From Chara braunii (lineage: Eukaryota > Streptophyta > Charophyceae > Charales > Characeae), in assembly GCA_003427395.1 (NCBI GenBank), contig BFEA01000010.1, positions 4,016,570 through 4,080,569 on the forward strand: a stretch of 64,000 nt of DNA. Reading direction: 5' to 3'. A program made the translations under genes and the position numbers. The first letter of the stretch is position 1. Each line of letters starts with the position of its first letter. Shown in pieces: positions 1-11,419 of this stretch. The notes beneath the pieces were generated by a model, which had not been told where the DNA came from, searched no databases, and worked only from the letters and a program-made list of their open reading frames with translations.

Positions 1-1149
1 CTTTCACTTACTAACTTTTATTCTACCGATTTTCTACTAAATCTAACCTCGCTATTCGATTCGCCCTGTCCTAAAACCTTGGATTTGGCTCTTGGTTTGC
101 CGAAACCCACCAAGGATTGGGGGTGCTATGGCCTTTCTACCCTCGTCACTTTCCTTTTTCCTTCTCTTCTGCCATCTTCACGCAATATCTTCCTTAACTC
201 CCATATCACTAACTTGCTTCTAAAACTAATATTATCATTTGATTCATTTTATCTAAAAACTCGCAAAGCCATCTTCTCCTTACCTAAACCCGTAAAGTAT
301 TGTGAGAGCTACCTTCTCCTCGCCGCGCCCCTGCTCATTCCTTCCACCATCTCCTTTACTGAATGCATCTGGTGCAGAAACCCCGCCAGATTCACTTCGC
401 CCTTTTTCCTCTCCCACAGTCTTACCCCGTCTTCCGTTCTCGCTCGCCCGTCACATTTACTTTCCCTTGCGTTGTGCTGCTCGCTAACCTGGACACCACA
501 AAGGGTGTTAATTGATACAGACAACAGGACTGTGTTCTCGGATGTCGAGCTCCGCTAAAGAGTGCCACAACTCACATGCCGAATCTCTTAGCCCAACAAG
601 CGGCTGACACTGGAACGCGCGACTTATGCTCGCCCATAGTAGCGATTACGGGACTCATCGGAGTAGGAGGGCATTGGCCTACTGCGGCGCGTGCATCTGG
701 AAGGTAAGCAGGCCTTGGTACAAATTTTAATGGTATTGGTAAATATTTAAGTAAGGACTAAAAAAAACAAACAAACCGAAGTGGGTACAGGCTCCATGCG
801 CCTGTGGCCTCCGCCATTGTACCTTGGGCCGTTCGGCCCAGGCACAATTTGCCCTCTCGGGAACCTCAATGAGCATGCTCACGCTCAAAGTGCCGCATCG
901 AGGGTGCGGCCTGCTGCAGACTTGCAGCATGAGCCCCGGTGAGGCACGTGGTTGGTCGCGGTGCCCTGAACGCGGCCCCTGCTGTTGTACCCTGTGCTGC
1001 TCCGCCTAGGCTCAACTCGCCGCTTTGCAAGCCCCAACGGGCATGCTCACACCCAAACTGCCCATGGCAAACGGTGGGTGGTGGACCGTACGCCCTTGCA
1101 AAAAAACTCTCACCACTCAGGTTTCTTTCTTCTCGTGGGCTAACCCAAC
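1..1149. other. No recognisable gene; pyrimidine-rich then GC-rich intergenic DNA
   Basis: The first 560 bases are C/T-rich and hold only short open frames with low-complexity composition (Ser, Leu, Pro), typical of chance frames. From about 780 to 1140 the base composition turns GC-rich, with two similar stretches around the words gggcatgctcac and gagcatgctcac, so a decayed internal duplication is possible. I see no domain, splice pattern or tRNA here. Confidence 0.5.
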
Positions 1150-2111
1150 AGGCTCGCATGTACGTTGAACTCCTCAGCCCGCGGTTTCAACAGTTCATGG
1201 GCGTATCAGTTGAGCTACGCCCGCTGGACTCCGCAAACAAACTCCGATACCGGCATTGCAACCGCATCCGAGAAACGGGACCGGTAACTAACAATAATTA
1301 GAGAAAAATAAAATAAATAAAAAGTAAAAACACGAGTATCGGGAACTCGCGCTTTGGGGAAGAGAGACTATCAATACCACTCTCAGTTCCGCCGACCGGG
1401 CCTACGGATGGGCCGACAACAAATCCAAGGGGGATAGCCCCGTCGGGCCCTCAACCGCTCGGCATCTTCAGCCGCTCCAATGTTCTATCGCCGCTCGTCG
1501 CCACCTCGGTCCTCATACCTTTGCCTTGAAAGTCCAATGTCATAACCAATAGTGTTATACCTAAGGCTGAGACGAACTACTGCAAAATTCAATATAAATT
1601 GTTGCCGCACGGCACGGGGGCCTATCAAAATACCCCAAGTCCACTCCTTCGCAGACCAAACTCACGACTGCTGACCTATGACGCCCGCTGCTCATAGGGC
1701 TTGGCTCCGTCCACGACTGTCAACCTCCCTCATCTACCGCGCGAAGGTCACCACTTGCATTCTATTTTCTCTCGCACACCCCAATTACTGCCCAAAGCAA
1801 CACCACTTCCGATGACGCATGTCGTATGAACGCAGGTGTACCATAGTCAGAAAAACTTTTCATTGTTTTAATAAAAACCAAAAATTTTGCCGGCGGAAAC
1901 GTCGACTCTATAGCATCAAGAATAAAATCATCACAGGCGCCTGAAAACTGCGCGCCCATACACTCTCTGCTTCTAATCAACCAAATCAACCCACGTGAAC
2001 AAACTGAACCGCGACTCGCGTGGCGTACTCAAATTTCGAACAAAACTTATTTTCTGTCACTTGCAAAAACCAGGGCGGATACCCTTGTAAGGGTATGCGC
2101 GCCGACACCGA
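1150..2111. repeat. Dispersed repeat family X, copy 1, ending in an 18-bp palindrome
   Basis: This stretch shares its order of landmarks with 38280-39605. The landmarks are a tRNA-like block, an A-rich AATAAA-like run, a GC-rich block with gatagcc, a block beginning near ttgtgcggcacg, a block with gcgcccacacac, then cacttgcaaaaac and the palindrome atacccttgtaagggtat at 2079-2096. The two copies are strongly diverged, so this is an old family. It abuts the outer edge of the long inverted repeat at about 2112. Class of element is unknown. Confidence 0.6.
1158..1235 (-). repeat. tRNA-derived (SINE-like) segment, degenerate
   Basis: On the minus strand the sequence reads like a tRNA D-arm (gcgtagctcaactgatacgc, a fit to Pol III box A) followed about 35 nt later by gaggagttcaacg, a damaged box B. 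The anticodon arm does not pair well, so this is not a working tRNA gene. The same segment recurs in better shape at 38300-38372 and 38560-38635. Confidence 0.5.
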
Positions 2112-2507
2112 CCTTAATTAAGATAGACTTTTGTTCTTCGACATCAGAATGATCTATGCAATCAAGGATATCGAGTTCCGCTGCCTGGCAAATCATATTC
2201 TTCATGATCCTTCGAATTACCATGGTCGTTTTGATCTCGATCACGATTACTATTATTTCGCTTCCTTCGAGGAAAGTGTTTATCTCATCTGCACTAAAGT
2301 GTTCGCTCCCTTATCACAGTTCAGTTGATGTCACCCGTTCCTACTCCTAGTTATCAAAACGAAAGGCCGGGTGTAGTGTCGGGCCTGCTAAACAAGTCGA
2401 TGAAAGTCAAGCCTCTCGTTGCTCTTAGTCTGCATGATTCCTCGTAGTCATCGTCCGTAAAAATTCGTTCAGATTGTTCCAGGAATGTGACCTTGTGCAC
2501 ATGACCA

Positions 2508-2508
2508 C

Positions 2509-2557
<49 letters not shown>
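2508..2557. repeat. (GT)n microsatellite at edge of assembly gap
   Basis: A pure GT run that enters the gap. The right arm has (TC)n followed by (CA)n at the matching place (53376-53512), so the gap most likely contains the rest of a (GT)n(GA)n compound repeat. Confidence 0.95.
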
Positions 2558-2834
2558 NNNNNNNNNNNNNNNNNNNNNNNNNNNNNNNNNNNNNNNNNNN
2601 NNNNNNNNNNNNNNNNNNNNNNNNNNNNNNNNNNNNNNNNNNNNNNNNNNNNNNNNNNNNNNNNNNNNNNNNNNNNNNNNNNNNNNNNNNNNNNNNNNNN
2701 NNNNNNNNNNNNNNNNNNNNNNNNNNNNNNNNNNNNNNNNNNNNNNNNNNNNNNNNNNNNNNNNNNNNNNNNNNNNNNNNNNNNNNNNNNNNNNNNNNNN
2801 NNNNNNNNNNNNNNNNNNNNNNNNNNNNNNNNNN
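2558..2834. other. Assembly gap (277 N)
   Basis: All N. The matching part of the right arm (about 53345-53515) predicts a GT/GA compound microsatellite followed by an acagacaaacaa-type run. Confidence 1.
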
Positions 2835-3549
2835 ACAAACAGCCCAGACAAACAAACAAAAAACAGACACAAACAAACAGATATGAAGTACTGGGACTGA
2901 CAGACGACCAAGCAGATCGGAAGACACAAGGCAACTAAGCAGACAAACATAACACAGACAAACCATTAGACTAACAGTCACAGTCAGTCAGACATACAGA
3001 TAAAGACGAACGAACAGAAAACAAACATACATGAACAAACAAACAGAGCCTGAAGCATACACAGGCTGAACACCAGGCTATGGGCAGGGGGATAGCAGGC
3101 ATCCCTAGCCGGTTTTGTCTACCTGTAGCTGGATGATAGGACGCACGATGGTCCTTGGGTGCATGTGGCATCTCTGTGTGGGGAACGAGGCTGTGAGTGA
3201 TCCGAGAGACATACCTGGTGATGTAAGCGTGCGACATTGGCCGCTATATGCTCGTACTTCGATAGAACTGTTGTCGTCATCATGCGGCATTGTAGTCTAG
3301 GCTAGATAGGATCTGCCATCTGTAATCTGGGCGTCGAGCGCCAGATAGGATATCAACATTTGTTCTTTATTGATGATAATGATGAGACTTTACCAGCATT
3401 GTCAAATATGAGTTCTTGGTGTCTTCTTATTTGGTGAGAGTTCGTGATGCAATTCTGTTGTTGGGTCGAGATCATGACAATCTGGTCTTGTGTATATGAT
3501 GCTGTTTGATTGTTGAAGTTTGCTATTGCTCATCTTCATCGAATGATTG

Positions 3550-3569
3550 GTATTATTATTATTATTATC

Positions 3570-3625
<56 letters not shown>

Positions 3626-3645
3626 CATTATTATTATTATTATTA
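3550..3645. repeat. (ATT)n microsatellite
   Basis: Nearly pure ATT/TTA run, counterpart at 52546-52634 in the right arm. Long Ile/Leu or Asn frames across it are artefacts of the repeat. Confidence 0.95.
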
Positions 3646-6129
3646 AAAATCAGACTCGCTTTCATTCACATTTCTCATGCATGCGAACATGTCTGCAACA
3701 AAAATGGAGACAAGTGCCTACTCAGATCTCAGGGATATGGGAACCGAGAACGAAGTGCAGATTCAGGCTCACTTCAATGATTATTGCGAATCAACGCCCA
3801 CATAACTCTCTCCGTTCGCATACTCGGGATCGCTCTGGATATCCCGTGCACGATACTCTGAAAACACACACGCACTCACACTCTGAACTCTAGCCACGAC
3901 TATGGCTGCTATGACCGCTATTACCCAATAGCTATGGCTAAGTTTCTCTTTCGTCGACTTCGTCTTCGGGCTCACTACAGACCACCTCGCTCAAGTAGCT
4001 TATGGCAGAACTTCCGCACGGCTCTCGCAGGAAAGAATGAGTGGCCGAGCACTGCCTCTTGATTTATACTGGTAGATTCCACCACTTGCCCACTTACCTC
4101 ACCCTTAACGTGGTCTACTTCGAAAAGTAACTACTCGGACTTTCCGGAAGGCCATAGACTTGGCCTTTCGATACTGTAGCAGCTGCAATCTTGACTCTTC
4201 GAGAAAACTCCAACCACGACTTATAGACTGACTGAGACTCCTACTGGACAGATCTACAGATCAAACCCATACTAACTGTGGACCCTACGACAACCTACCA
4301 ACTGTCACAGGGTCAACTCTCGAGATACTGAACATGGGTAAAGTTAGGACTAGGGGTCTAGCCCTGGATCTGTATTAACTATTGCTAAGATATAAAATAA
4401 TAAGTGTCACTTCACAGACAGTCAGACACAAACAAACGTGAAATACTGAAGCAAACAGATAAGGAACAGAAATAGGCAGCAATAGAAAGAAAGACAAGAG
4501 CTGACAAAACGCGACGAACAACAGAGAAAACAAACAGACGGCAACATACGAGGAGTTACAGTAACAAAGATACATGAATAGACAGATAGAACCGGAGGCG
4601 TACACGGGTTAAACACAGATTGCGAACAGAGGGTTAACATACATTCATAGTCGGGTTTGTCTATCTGTAGCTGGATAGGACGCATGGTGGTCCTTAGGTG
4701 TATGTGGCATCTGTGTATGGGAGATCGAGGTTGTGGGTAACACAAGATACCTACCTGGTGTTAGAGGCGAACGACAATTTGGCCGAGGTCTGCCCGTACT
4801 TCGGGGAGCTGTTGACGTCATCTGCGGCATGGTAGATAGGCTAGATATGATCTGCCAATTGTAATCTGGGCGTTGAGCGCCAGATGGGATGGCTACATTG
4901 GTTCTATGATTAATGATGAGACTGTTCCAACATTGTCAATTATGAGCTTTTGTTGTGCACTTATTCGGTGAAACTCGTGATACGAATCTGCTGTTGATTC
5001 GAGGTCACGACTATCTGGTCACATGTGTATGATACTGTTTGAAGTTCGCCATCTTCCTTGCATTTTATAATTTCTTCTTCTTATTCTTACTATTATTGGT
5101 ATTATTATTATTATAATTATTATTATCATCATTATTTTTATTTGGCAACTAAACTCGACTTCTTTCTTACTTCACACGCATTTAAACAGATGGGATACCA
5201 CACCGGCCAGAAGTGACACTCGAAAGGCTCAATGATATGTCAACCAAGAACACAGTTCAGATACATCATCGATTCAAAAAGCTATGTCACTTAATACCTG
5301 TATAACTCTCTGTTTGTCACTAAGCCCTGCTTTGCTTGCTCACACTCACGTAACTGCTTCACCTTCGATATCCCACACGCTTGCACGTTGACTCATATAC
5401 ACTCGCCCCCAAGCTAACTCGGCCATGGCGGCTAAACCGTGCTAGCTACTATGGCTGCGCAACCAATTAAGCCACTTCGGTTTTGGACAAATGCAGACCT
5501 CTTCGCACATGACACTCAGGCAGTGCTTCCGTGTGGCTCACGCAGCAATGAATGAATGGCCGGACGCTGCCTCTGGACCTATATTTCTGTTCACTGCTGG
5601 TTTGCCTCGTCTCCACCGGCCCTGAGTATATACAGTCCCGCGCAGTATTTGCGGTCTCAGCTAAGTGAGACTGGGACAAGGCATCGTTGACTCAGCTTAG
5701 GTGGACCGTACCACTTGCCCACTGGCCTGTGGTCTGTTTCGATCACGGTAGCAACTGCAACCTTGACCTTCCAGGTCTGTAACAACTATGACCTTGACCC
5801 CTACGAGACAGACCTACGATTCGAGACCCGAAGGCTACACTGGCCAGTGACAAACGGGCATTTGACTTCTGAAACACAGGTTACGGGTCCGAGCGGGCAG
5901 AGGTACTGTACATTGAAGTAGAGTAAGAAAAAACAGACAAACATTCAAATAGACACAGGCAATCAGACAAGACCAAACAGACAAACAAACACCGACAATC
6001 AGACAGGTTGCGATAAAGAAACTAGGATGGACGCAATCCTGCGTGGTACTTATGAGTTTGACGAAGGGACGACCGGGACTGTGTACTGCTGACTGGACTA
6101 AATAGGGCTGCCCACTTCCTTGCATTGTC

Positions 6130-6172
6130 GTTATTATCACTATTAATATTGTTATTATTGTTATTATTGTTA

Positions 6173-6205
<33 letters not shown>
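6130..6205. repeat. (ATT)n / (TATTG)n microsatellite
   Basis: ATT-type run ending the third tandem unit. The right-arm counterpart is at 49865-49932. Confidence 0.9.
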
Positions 6206-6215
6206 GCTCATTGCT

Positions 6216-7583
6216 TCAATAGCTTGTGATCCGAACAAGCCTCGTGCCCGCCCTAAGTGAAGGTGGACATGAATATCCATAAGGGATACTTACCTCAACC
6301 TTTCTGACGTATGCACCAGACAGTCGCTGCAGGTGAAGTGCAGTCTGAGCCTCACCCAGGGTCCTTCCAAAGGAGGCAGTTGGTGGGTAGCTGCACCTTG
6401 GGCACGCGCTGCATGAGGCTGACATATCACAAAATGGCTGCCGACTGCAAAGAAAGCAGCATTGAGACCACACTCGCGCGCAAGAGCAGAGTGGTGTGTG
6501 CCGCAGCCGAACAGTGGGACATTAGTGGGCAATGGCTGGGTATGCAAGGCAGCAAGCATGCACCCGCACAGTCTTGCAGGCCAGCTAGGTAACAAGCATA
6601 CACACACATGGTTCTAAAGAGCAGGCGTGCTGAGCAATGAGAGGGAGACTGTACCGAGGACTGCGAGACGAAAGCAAAAGGGTAGAAGAAAGTGGAAATG
6701 AAGGAAGACTTCTAACAAGTGGTACATCGATAAGATATTTTTTCCCCTTTTCTTTGATTGCTTGCTCATTGAAAAGTTATTCAAAATATTTGACAGGGTG
6801 TTACCGATATTATTCTTATTCTTATTCTTATTCGTATTCTTCTTATTATTATTGGTTGTTGTTTCACTATTGAAACATCGAGAGATAAGCAAGGGTCAGA
6901 GAGGAGGAGAATGCAGGGCATTGGGGAGAAGGGGGACATCGTCACCGTGTGACGGAGTCTGCCTCCTCCATCCTTCGTCATTCTCCCTTGATCTAATCCC
7001 CTCGTTCACCTTTTCTCCACATCTGTCCAAATATATTACTATGATTACTGTTCCTTATTGATTGACAATAAAGGTGGCTGGGGATGTCAGATAGGAAGAG
7101 GTGTGGGACGTTGGAGAGGAGAAAGGACATCGTCCCCGTGTGTTCGAGCCTACCTTCTCCATCCTTCTCCATTCTCCCATGATCTGATCCCCTCAGTTCC
7201 CTATGTTTTCTCAAACTATCCAAAATAGTATGACCTCTCTAAATTGAGAAAGTCTACTCTGCGGAAAAAGGGGGACCAAGTAAACAGAGACAAAATAGGG
7301 CGATTGCGGGAGATCTGCCGGAGTTCAGGAGGAACTCTGGAGGCAGGGAACCATAAGGTACGCATGACTCGCTCCTTTCCCATATACCCTTACAGGCTAC
7401 AAACATCTATTGGATTGCATGTATGACTGCATGATCTATTGGTCGTGTTTTCTTCTGAATTAAGCGTATAAAAAGAGAAAAAACTATATGATTGAAGTAA
7501 GAATCCTGCCTTAAGGAAGGAAGGAACCTAGGAAGAACCGAGAAGGAACCTAATCTGCTTGGTTTTGAAGAAGCAAAGACAAT
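6216..7583. other. No recognisable gene; left-arm sequence with short internal duplication
   Basis: The stretch is mirrored in the right arm (48447-49864). It holds a TTATTC microsatellite at about 6810-6860 and a local direct duplication: the blocks around 6895-7060 and 7080-7220 both carry ggacatcgtc-ccgtgtg followed by ctccatccttc and ctgatcccctc words. The words ggagttcagg and aactctggaggcaggg (about 7320-7350) recur in diverged form at 26548-26600. None of the short frames has a recognisable domain. Confidence 0.5.
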
Positions 7584-8777
7584 GTGATGGAGGCCCCCAC
7601 GGGGTCGTCACGCTGCCTGCGTGGAACGACTAAGGCAGATGATAGGGTACTCGTCGTACGAATTACCCTGCCATCCTCCTTACTAATTGACGTTTGGCAG
7701 GGGTACCTATCTGACTTTGACGTTGGTAACAGGAAGCTGCCGTGTAGTTTTCTTATTACCTTACATGTTAGATCTAAGAGCTAATTCGGTACTCCCGTGG
7801 GGTAAATATCTTCAACGACTAATAAAAGCAAAGGTAGTAGGAGGCTCCGGTGGGGCTCTCCTATCACAGATCTGACCAGACTCGGAAAGGAATCAAATAC
7901 TCACCGACTGAGTACACGAACTTCTAAGTCTAGGACGATCTGTCCGACTTCCCGTGGGAGTCGACATACCTTTTGCTCATTTACCATACATAGTTAAGAT
8001 AGGTGAACGATCAGGACAACTCAACTAAGAGTCGTTTCCACTGATCTCCTACGCATCAAACTGGTAGTAGGGTGACTCCCGGGAGGGTTATCCTAATACT
8101 TGTTTGATCTTGGGATCAACTAATGGTGGAAAGGAATGAGGTGATTGTCTTTGGACAGTAGAGGGAGACTCCCAAGTGAGTAAACCTCCTACTTGTTTGG
8201 GCATGACTGATGAAGGGTATGACTGAACGTTAACGACCTATTTATTTAACGTTGAAGCAGGAAATGGGAGACTCCCGTGGGGTCATCCTATTGCTTGTTT
8301 GACTCTATCTTAACAAGTCTAATGGAGGATCTGGTATTCGCTTGAGTTGGTTAATTTAATCCTAGCTCGTCTGACTCTGAGGAAGTAGTAGGGTGACTTC
8401 CGTGAGGTCATCTTATTAAGGATAGGTTGGGTTTTAATCAAGGAGTAATAGGAGGCTTCCGTGAAGACCGCCTATTACTAGCTTGAATTTCGTACTAACA
8501 CCTGGATCTGGAGTGTTTTTTTCTGAAAGTTGGGTCAAGTGTTGAGATGGTTCGACCATGACCTCCTAACTACCTGCTTAACTAATAAAAGGATGCCCTC
8601 ATACGAGTTATCCGGTTGCCCGTATAAGATTGTGTGAGGTAATTGATTTCATAATGATGAACTTTGAAGAAAGGTTGAGTGCTCCCGTTGGGCTATTTGA
8701 GTACTTTTTTGACTAATCGACTGTCTGGAATTGATCAAGTAGTGGAAGATTCCCCGAGTGAGTCAACCCGCTACTTA
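7584..8777 (+). repeat. Hairpin array, family B (loop TCCCGTGGG), left arm
   Basis: A run of short hairpins with a common 9-nt loop close to TCCCGTGGG or TTCCGTGAG and stems that differ from one to the next. Clear members (left stem / right stem): 7838-7845/7855-7863; 7941-7949/7959-7966; 8068-8076/8087-8095; 8263-8272/8282-8292; 8386-8397/8407-8418 (12 pairs, 3 of them G-T); 8444-8456/8466-8479; 8675-8682/8692-8700. Others at 7584-7611, 7644-7669, 7725-7760 and 8737-8776 are weaker. Non-Watson-Crick pairs on this strand are mostly G-T. Spacers are not obviously conserved. The array is mirrored in the right arm. Function unknown; a structured RNA is the simplest reading. Confidence 0.65.
8225..8253. 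repeat. Short perfect hairpin AACGTTAA/TTAACGTT
   Basis: Eight perfect base pairs with a 12-nt loop, lying between two family B hairpins. It lacks the family B loop. Confidence 0.5.
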
Positions 8778-8879
8778 CGTATGTCAGAACGAGAAGAAAA
8801 GAAAGGAAAAAGGAGTGCTTCAGCGGGAGTGACTCCAGGTGTCTTGAAAGCAGCCGAATAAAAGGGCAAGTACCGCGGG

Positions 8880-9426
8880 GAAAAAAAATTAGAAAAGAAG
8901 AAGTTCCGCGTAGACTCAGTTCATTAAAAGACTCCTAAGGGAAAAACTGCCAATGGCATGAGTTGATCTCAGCTAGATTACCACGTAAGCATCAAAGAGA
9001 ATGCTTATCCACAAGAGAGAAAATGCGAGGACTGGGAGTAGAGGAAATATGAGTTCCCTAAGACAACTTAGGACATAGGCAAGAAACTCCTTGAACTAAA
9101 GGAGGAAGAGTGACAAACGACATAGGGTAGGTAGAAGCTAAGGGGTTAGACTTTGGGCTGTTGATCCCAAAGCTCACAGACCAGATCTAAGGGTTTGACC
9201 CTTAGATATCAATAAGTGGGTAATCAAGTGGGAGTGTTGAATCTTTGTTGACCTGTGTGTGTGCAGGTCTCTGTTTTGATCTACTGCAATTGAAGGAGAA
9301 GTCCTACATAAAGGGCTCAATTTTCTGTTATCTCTCGATAACAGGTCAGTCGTTGCCGATTCAACTTTCCCCCCTTGATTTGATACCCACATCTAAAGTC
9401 AAACCCCGTGGTCAGTAAAACTGTCA
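8880..9426. other. No gene; two further perfect hairpins in left arm
   Basis: The stretch has ATCTAAGGG/CCCTTAGAT (about 9186-9208, loop tttga) and CTGTTATC/GATAACAG (about 9326-9345, loop tctc). Both are retained in the right arm (about 46650-46815). In between is a stretch beginning tgttgaatctttgttgacc, which could be a long-terminal-repeat edge, but I find no partner. Otherwise nothing coding. Confidence 0.4.
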
Positions 9427-9650
9427 CCTGTGGTCATGGTCCTGGTCACTCTCAATGGTCCTTTGAAGAAATGTGAGGGGGTTGAGCTTACATCTCATGA
9501 AAGATAGAGCTGTCGTACATGGTTTGGGAAGTGAGGGACAATGTCTGAGGTGTGGATTGATGGTTGACACCATTAGTGCATGGCATGTGAACTGTTCTTG
9601 TATGTTTTCTGCAGGTCTGTTTTATGTGTGATTTTGGGATTGAACTGGAC
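9427..9650 (+). pseudogene. Retroelement zinc-knuckle-like fragment (gag/ORF1 type)
   Basis: One frame reads QCLRCGLMVDTISAWHVNC, a Cys-x2-Cys ... His-x2-Cys pattern reminiscent of zinc knuckles at the end of LINE ORF1 or gag proteins, preceded by a GPLKKC block in another frame. The fragment is broken by frameshifts and stops. The right-arm copy (46398-46604, minus strand) keeps a longer open frame of 68 codons with the same LRCGLMVDTISAWHVNC core, but has lost the first cysteine. Identification is tentative. Confidence 0.4.
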
Positions 9651-10021
9651 CTGATCTGTTAAAGAGTCTTGGACACATAACACTTGTGAAAGTGGGAAGG
9701 GTTTTCAACGGTAATACCTCCATATTCATTATCAGTCCTATATAACTTCTATACAATCTGATGTTTAGTCATATGTCAAGTAGAATAGAATGTCCTTGGT
9801 AGTGACATGGTTTGATTGGTGCTTTGATCATAGTGGCTAGTATAATAATATGTTTTGGAAGTAGAAGCAGGAATAGACAGCCTTCTGAATGTTCGACCTG
9901 AATATCTAACGGGTCAGTTCTAAGCGTCTTACCACGTGTACCCCATGTTGTGCTACAGCGAGCGAGCAAACGCCCTCGGCCGACCTACCTCTACGCAGGC
10001 ATGTAAAAGCCTTCGCACATG

Positions 10022-10086
10022 GGCCGGTAGCTCAGCAGGAATATGCCTACCTAAGGGTTGTGACAGACCCTTGGGTCAAGGTAAGT
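10022..10086 (+). repeat. tRNA-like (SINE-type) segment, left arm
   Basis: ggtagctcagcagg fits Pol III box A, and the D-arm closes with cctacc. A following stem aagggt/accctt is placed like an anticodon arm, and ttgggtcaaggta is an approximate box B. Acceptor pairing is not evident, so a tRNA-derived repeat is favoured over a tRNA gene. The mirror at 45961-46027 has the same D-arm but a weaker anticodon stem and box B. Confidence 0.5.
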
Positions 10087-10120
10087 TGTACCTCGCGACG
10101 TCCCGACCTGTCGCAGGGCG

Positions 10121-10265
10121 TCGTGAGAGGTTTAGCACGCGCGCACGATCGGAGTGATGACTGATTCTTTTCAGACAAAACCTCCTGCGTGACACGACCG
10201 TCGTGAGGTTTAGCACGCGTGCACGATCGGAGTGATGACTGATTCTTTTCAGACAAAACCTCCTG
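10121..10265. repeat. Tandem duplication (about 73 bp x2), left arm only
   Basis: The word cacgatcggagtgatgactg and the following ttttcagacaaaacctcctg occur twice in a row. The right arm has the segment once, so the duplication came after the arms formed. Confidence 0.85.
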
Positions 10266-10320
10266 GTCAAGGTAAGTTGTACCTCGGGGCGCGGGACCTC
10301 CGCGCGTGACAGGTGGTGTG

Positions 10321-10910
10321 GTTGCCGGGAACCTTCGGTTGCCTGCCGGGGTCCTATGTGAACGGACATGGGTCTGGTTAATTGAAGCCCTAACAAAACG
10401 ACAAGTGAAAAGTAGAGTAGTGTATAAGCTTTCACTAGGTAGTAGGAATAAGAGTAATCGTTGATACAAGCCTTGTGCCGGAAAGAAGTGCCTTGAGACA
10501 CGACGAGTGCAAGTTGAAGTACCCTGCGTAGCATCACGAAGAGTTTTAATTCGTACTTCTGTCGCTGGGGGAAGATATTTGTTCCTTCTTGCCTGCTGAA
10601 GAGGGAGCATACATAAGCCTTCATAATGGAAGAACCGAATCACATAATAGAAGTTGACAAGTCTCGTTATTGCGACACTTCCGAACAAGTAATCCGTCTG
10701 AAGGGTTTTTCCTACGATAAGTCCCTTCTGGTTGTGACACTTCCTCCTATATCTTGACATCCTTATTAAAGGTTCATTAGGCAGATAACCTATACTACAC
10801 AGTCATTTTGATATTCCCTTGCAACCATACGTATCCTAGGTCTTAGACATTGCCTTAATCGCTAGGTGATTAGGCACCTGGAATACTCATTTAGGTAAAG
10901 CTCTTTAGCC
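10321..10910. other. Interior side of left arm; possible retroelement leader, no gene
   Basis: The inverted repeat ends here and a new sequence begins. Its position just ahead of the gypsy remnant makes it a candidate 5' long terminal repeat or leader, but I could not find a second copy in the window, nor a convincing primer-binding site. Confidence 0.35.
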
Positions 10911-11419
10911 ATGCCTCGCAGATCAGGAGCTGGAAGGGGAAGAGGTGGATGACAAGGAAAAGCGACGGATATACCGATTGATTTAACAAAGGAAAAAAAA
11001 GAGCGGGATGAAGAAGAGGAGAATGGAAAAAAATGGGAAGGGCCGCGTTTGCGCCGACATCATCAAGACTTCCACGAGCGCACGCTATCCCTGGAAAAAT
11101 GACTTACTATTCTTAGAAATACGAGCAACATTATGGCGCCCCGCCTCCGCGGTTTGAACCGCCCTGTTCTCAATCCTATCCTGTGACATATCCTTTACCG
11201 TCCTCTTCCATGACGTGCCGCCTTCAACAGCTGGCTGTAGTTCCCCAACCACCTCAGCCTGCTCTTCCACCTCCACCGCCATATGTACCTGATCCTCCCG
11301 TGGTATCTCAAAATGTGCCAACGAATCATAGGTTGTGCATCGCTTTAGCACTATTCTTCCTATGTCAGGTTTGGATGTGTGGGTTGATCTCATACCTGAT
11401 ATATAAATGGATTATCTGA
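10911..11419 (+). pseudogene. N-terminal part of gypsy polyprotein or leader ORF, broken
   Basis: A frame opens at ATG 10911 with a basic Arg/Gly stretch (PRRSGAGRGRGG), is cut by TGA (10950-10952), and continues with an acidic/Lys-rich stretch. A second open piece (11183-11419) is Pro-rich (PPQPALPPPPPYVPDPP). Both compositions are usual in the N-terminal extension of plant and algal gypsy polyproteins, but there is no domain to anchor the call. It stands upstream of the accessory ORFs and gag in the same orientation. Confidence 0.35.

Larger units (their letters stand above)
2835..6215 (+). repeat. Tandem 1.5-kb units in left arm (two full, one partial)
   Basis: Unit 1 (about 2840-4385) and unit 2 (about 4386-5925) share a fixed order of landmarks. 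These are a run of acagacaaacaa type; gtctatctgtagctggatag; a block ending tctgggcgt-gagcgccaga; an (ATT)n microsatellite; a block with aatgaatggccg; and ccacttgcccact. A third, partial unit starts near 5926 and ends in the ATT run at 6130-6205. Units are much more diverged from each other than the two arms are, so the tandem array predates the inverted duplication. No coding potential is seen. Confidence 0.7.
2112..10320 (+). repeat. Left arm of giant inverted repeat (about 8.2 kb)
   Basis: The whole segment is found again as reverse complement at 45785-53914, in the same order and almost the same length. By eye about nine in ten bases agree, for example at 7584-7975 against 48060-48446. Outer similarity stops at the word ccttaattaagatag (left) and its counterpart (right, one base shorter). 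Inner similarity stops near 10320 and 45785, after a GC-rich stretch. No short direct duplication of flanking DNA is visible outside the arms. It could be a giant terminal inverted repeat of one element or an inverted segmental duplication. Confidence 0.85.

Noticed and set aside
2079-2096. Rho-independent terminator
   Set aside because: A strong palindrome without a following T run, in a eukaryotic repeat. It is better read as an element end.
3510-3893. Poly-Ile frame as a membrane protein
   Set aside because: It is an ATT microsatellite; the same kind of frame appears at every ATT run.
10047-10760. Minus-strand frame of 237 codons
   Set aside because: It covers the tandem duplication and repeat arm, has no domain, and is not kept open in the right arm.
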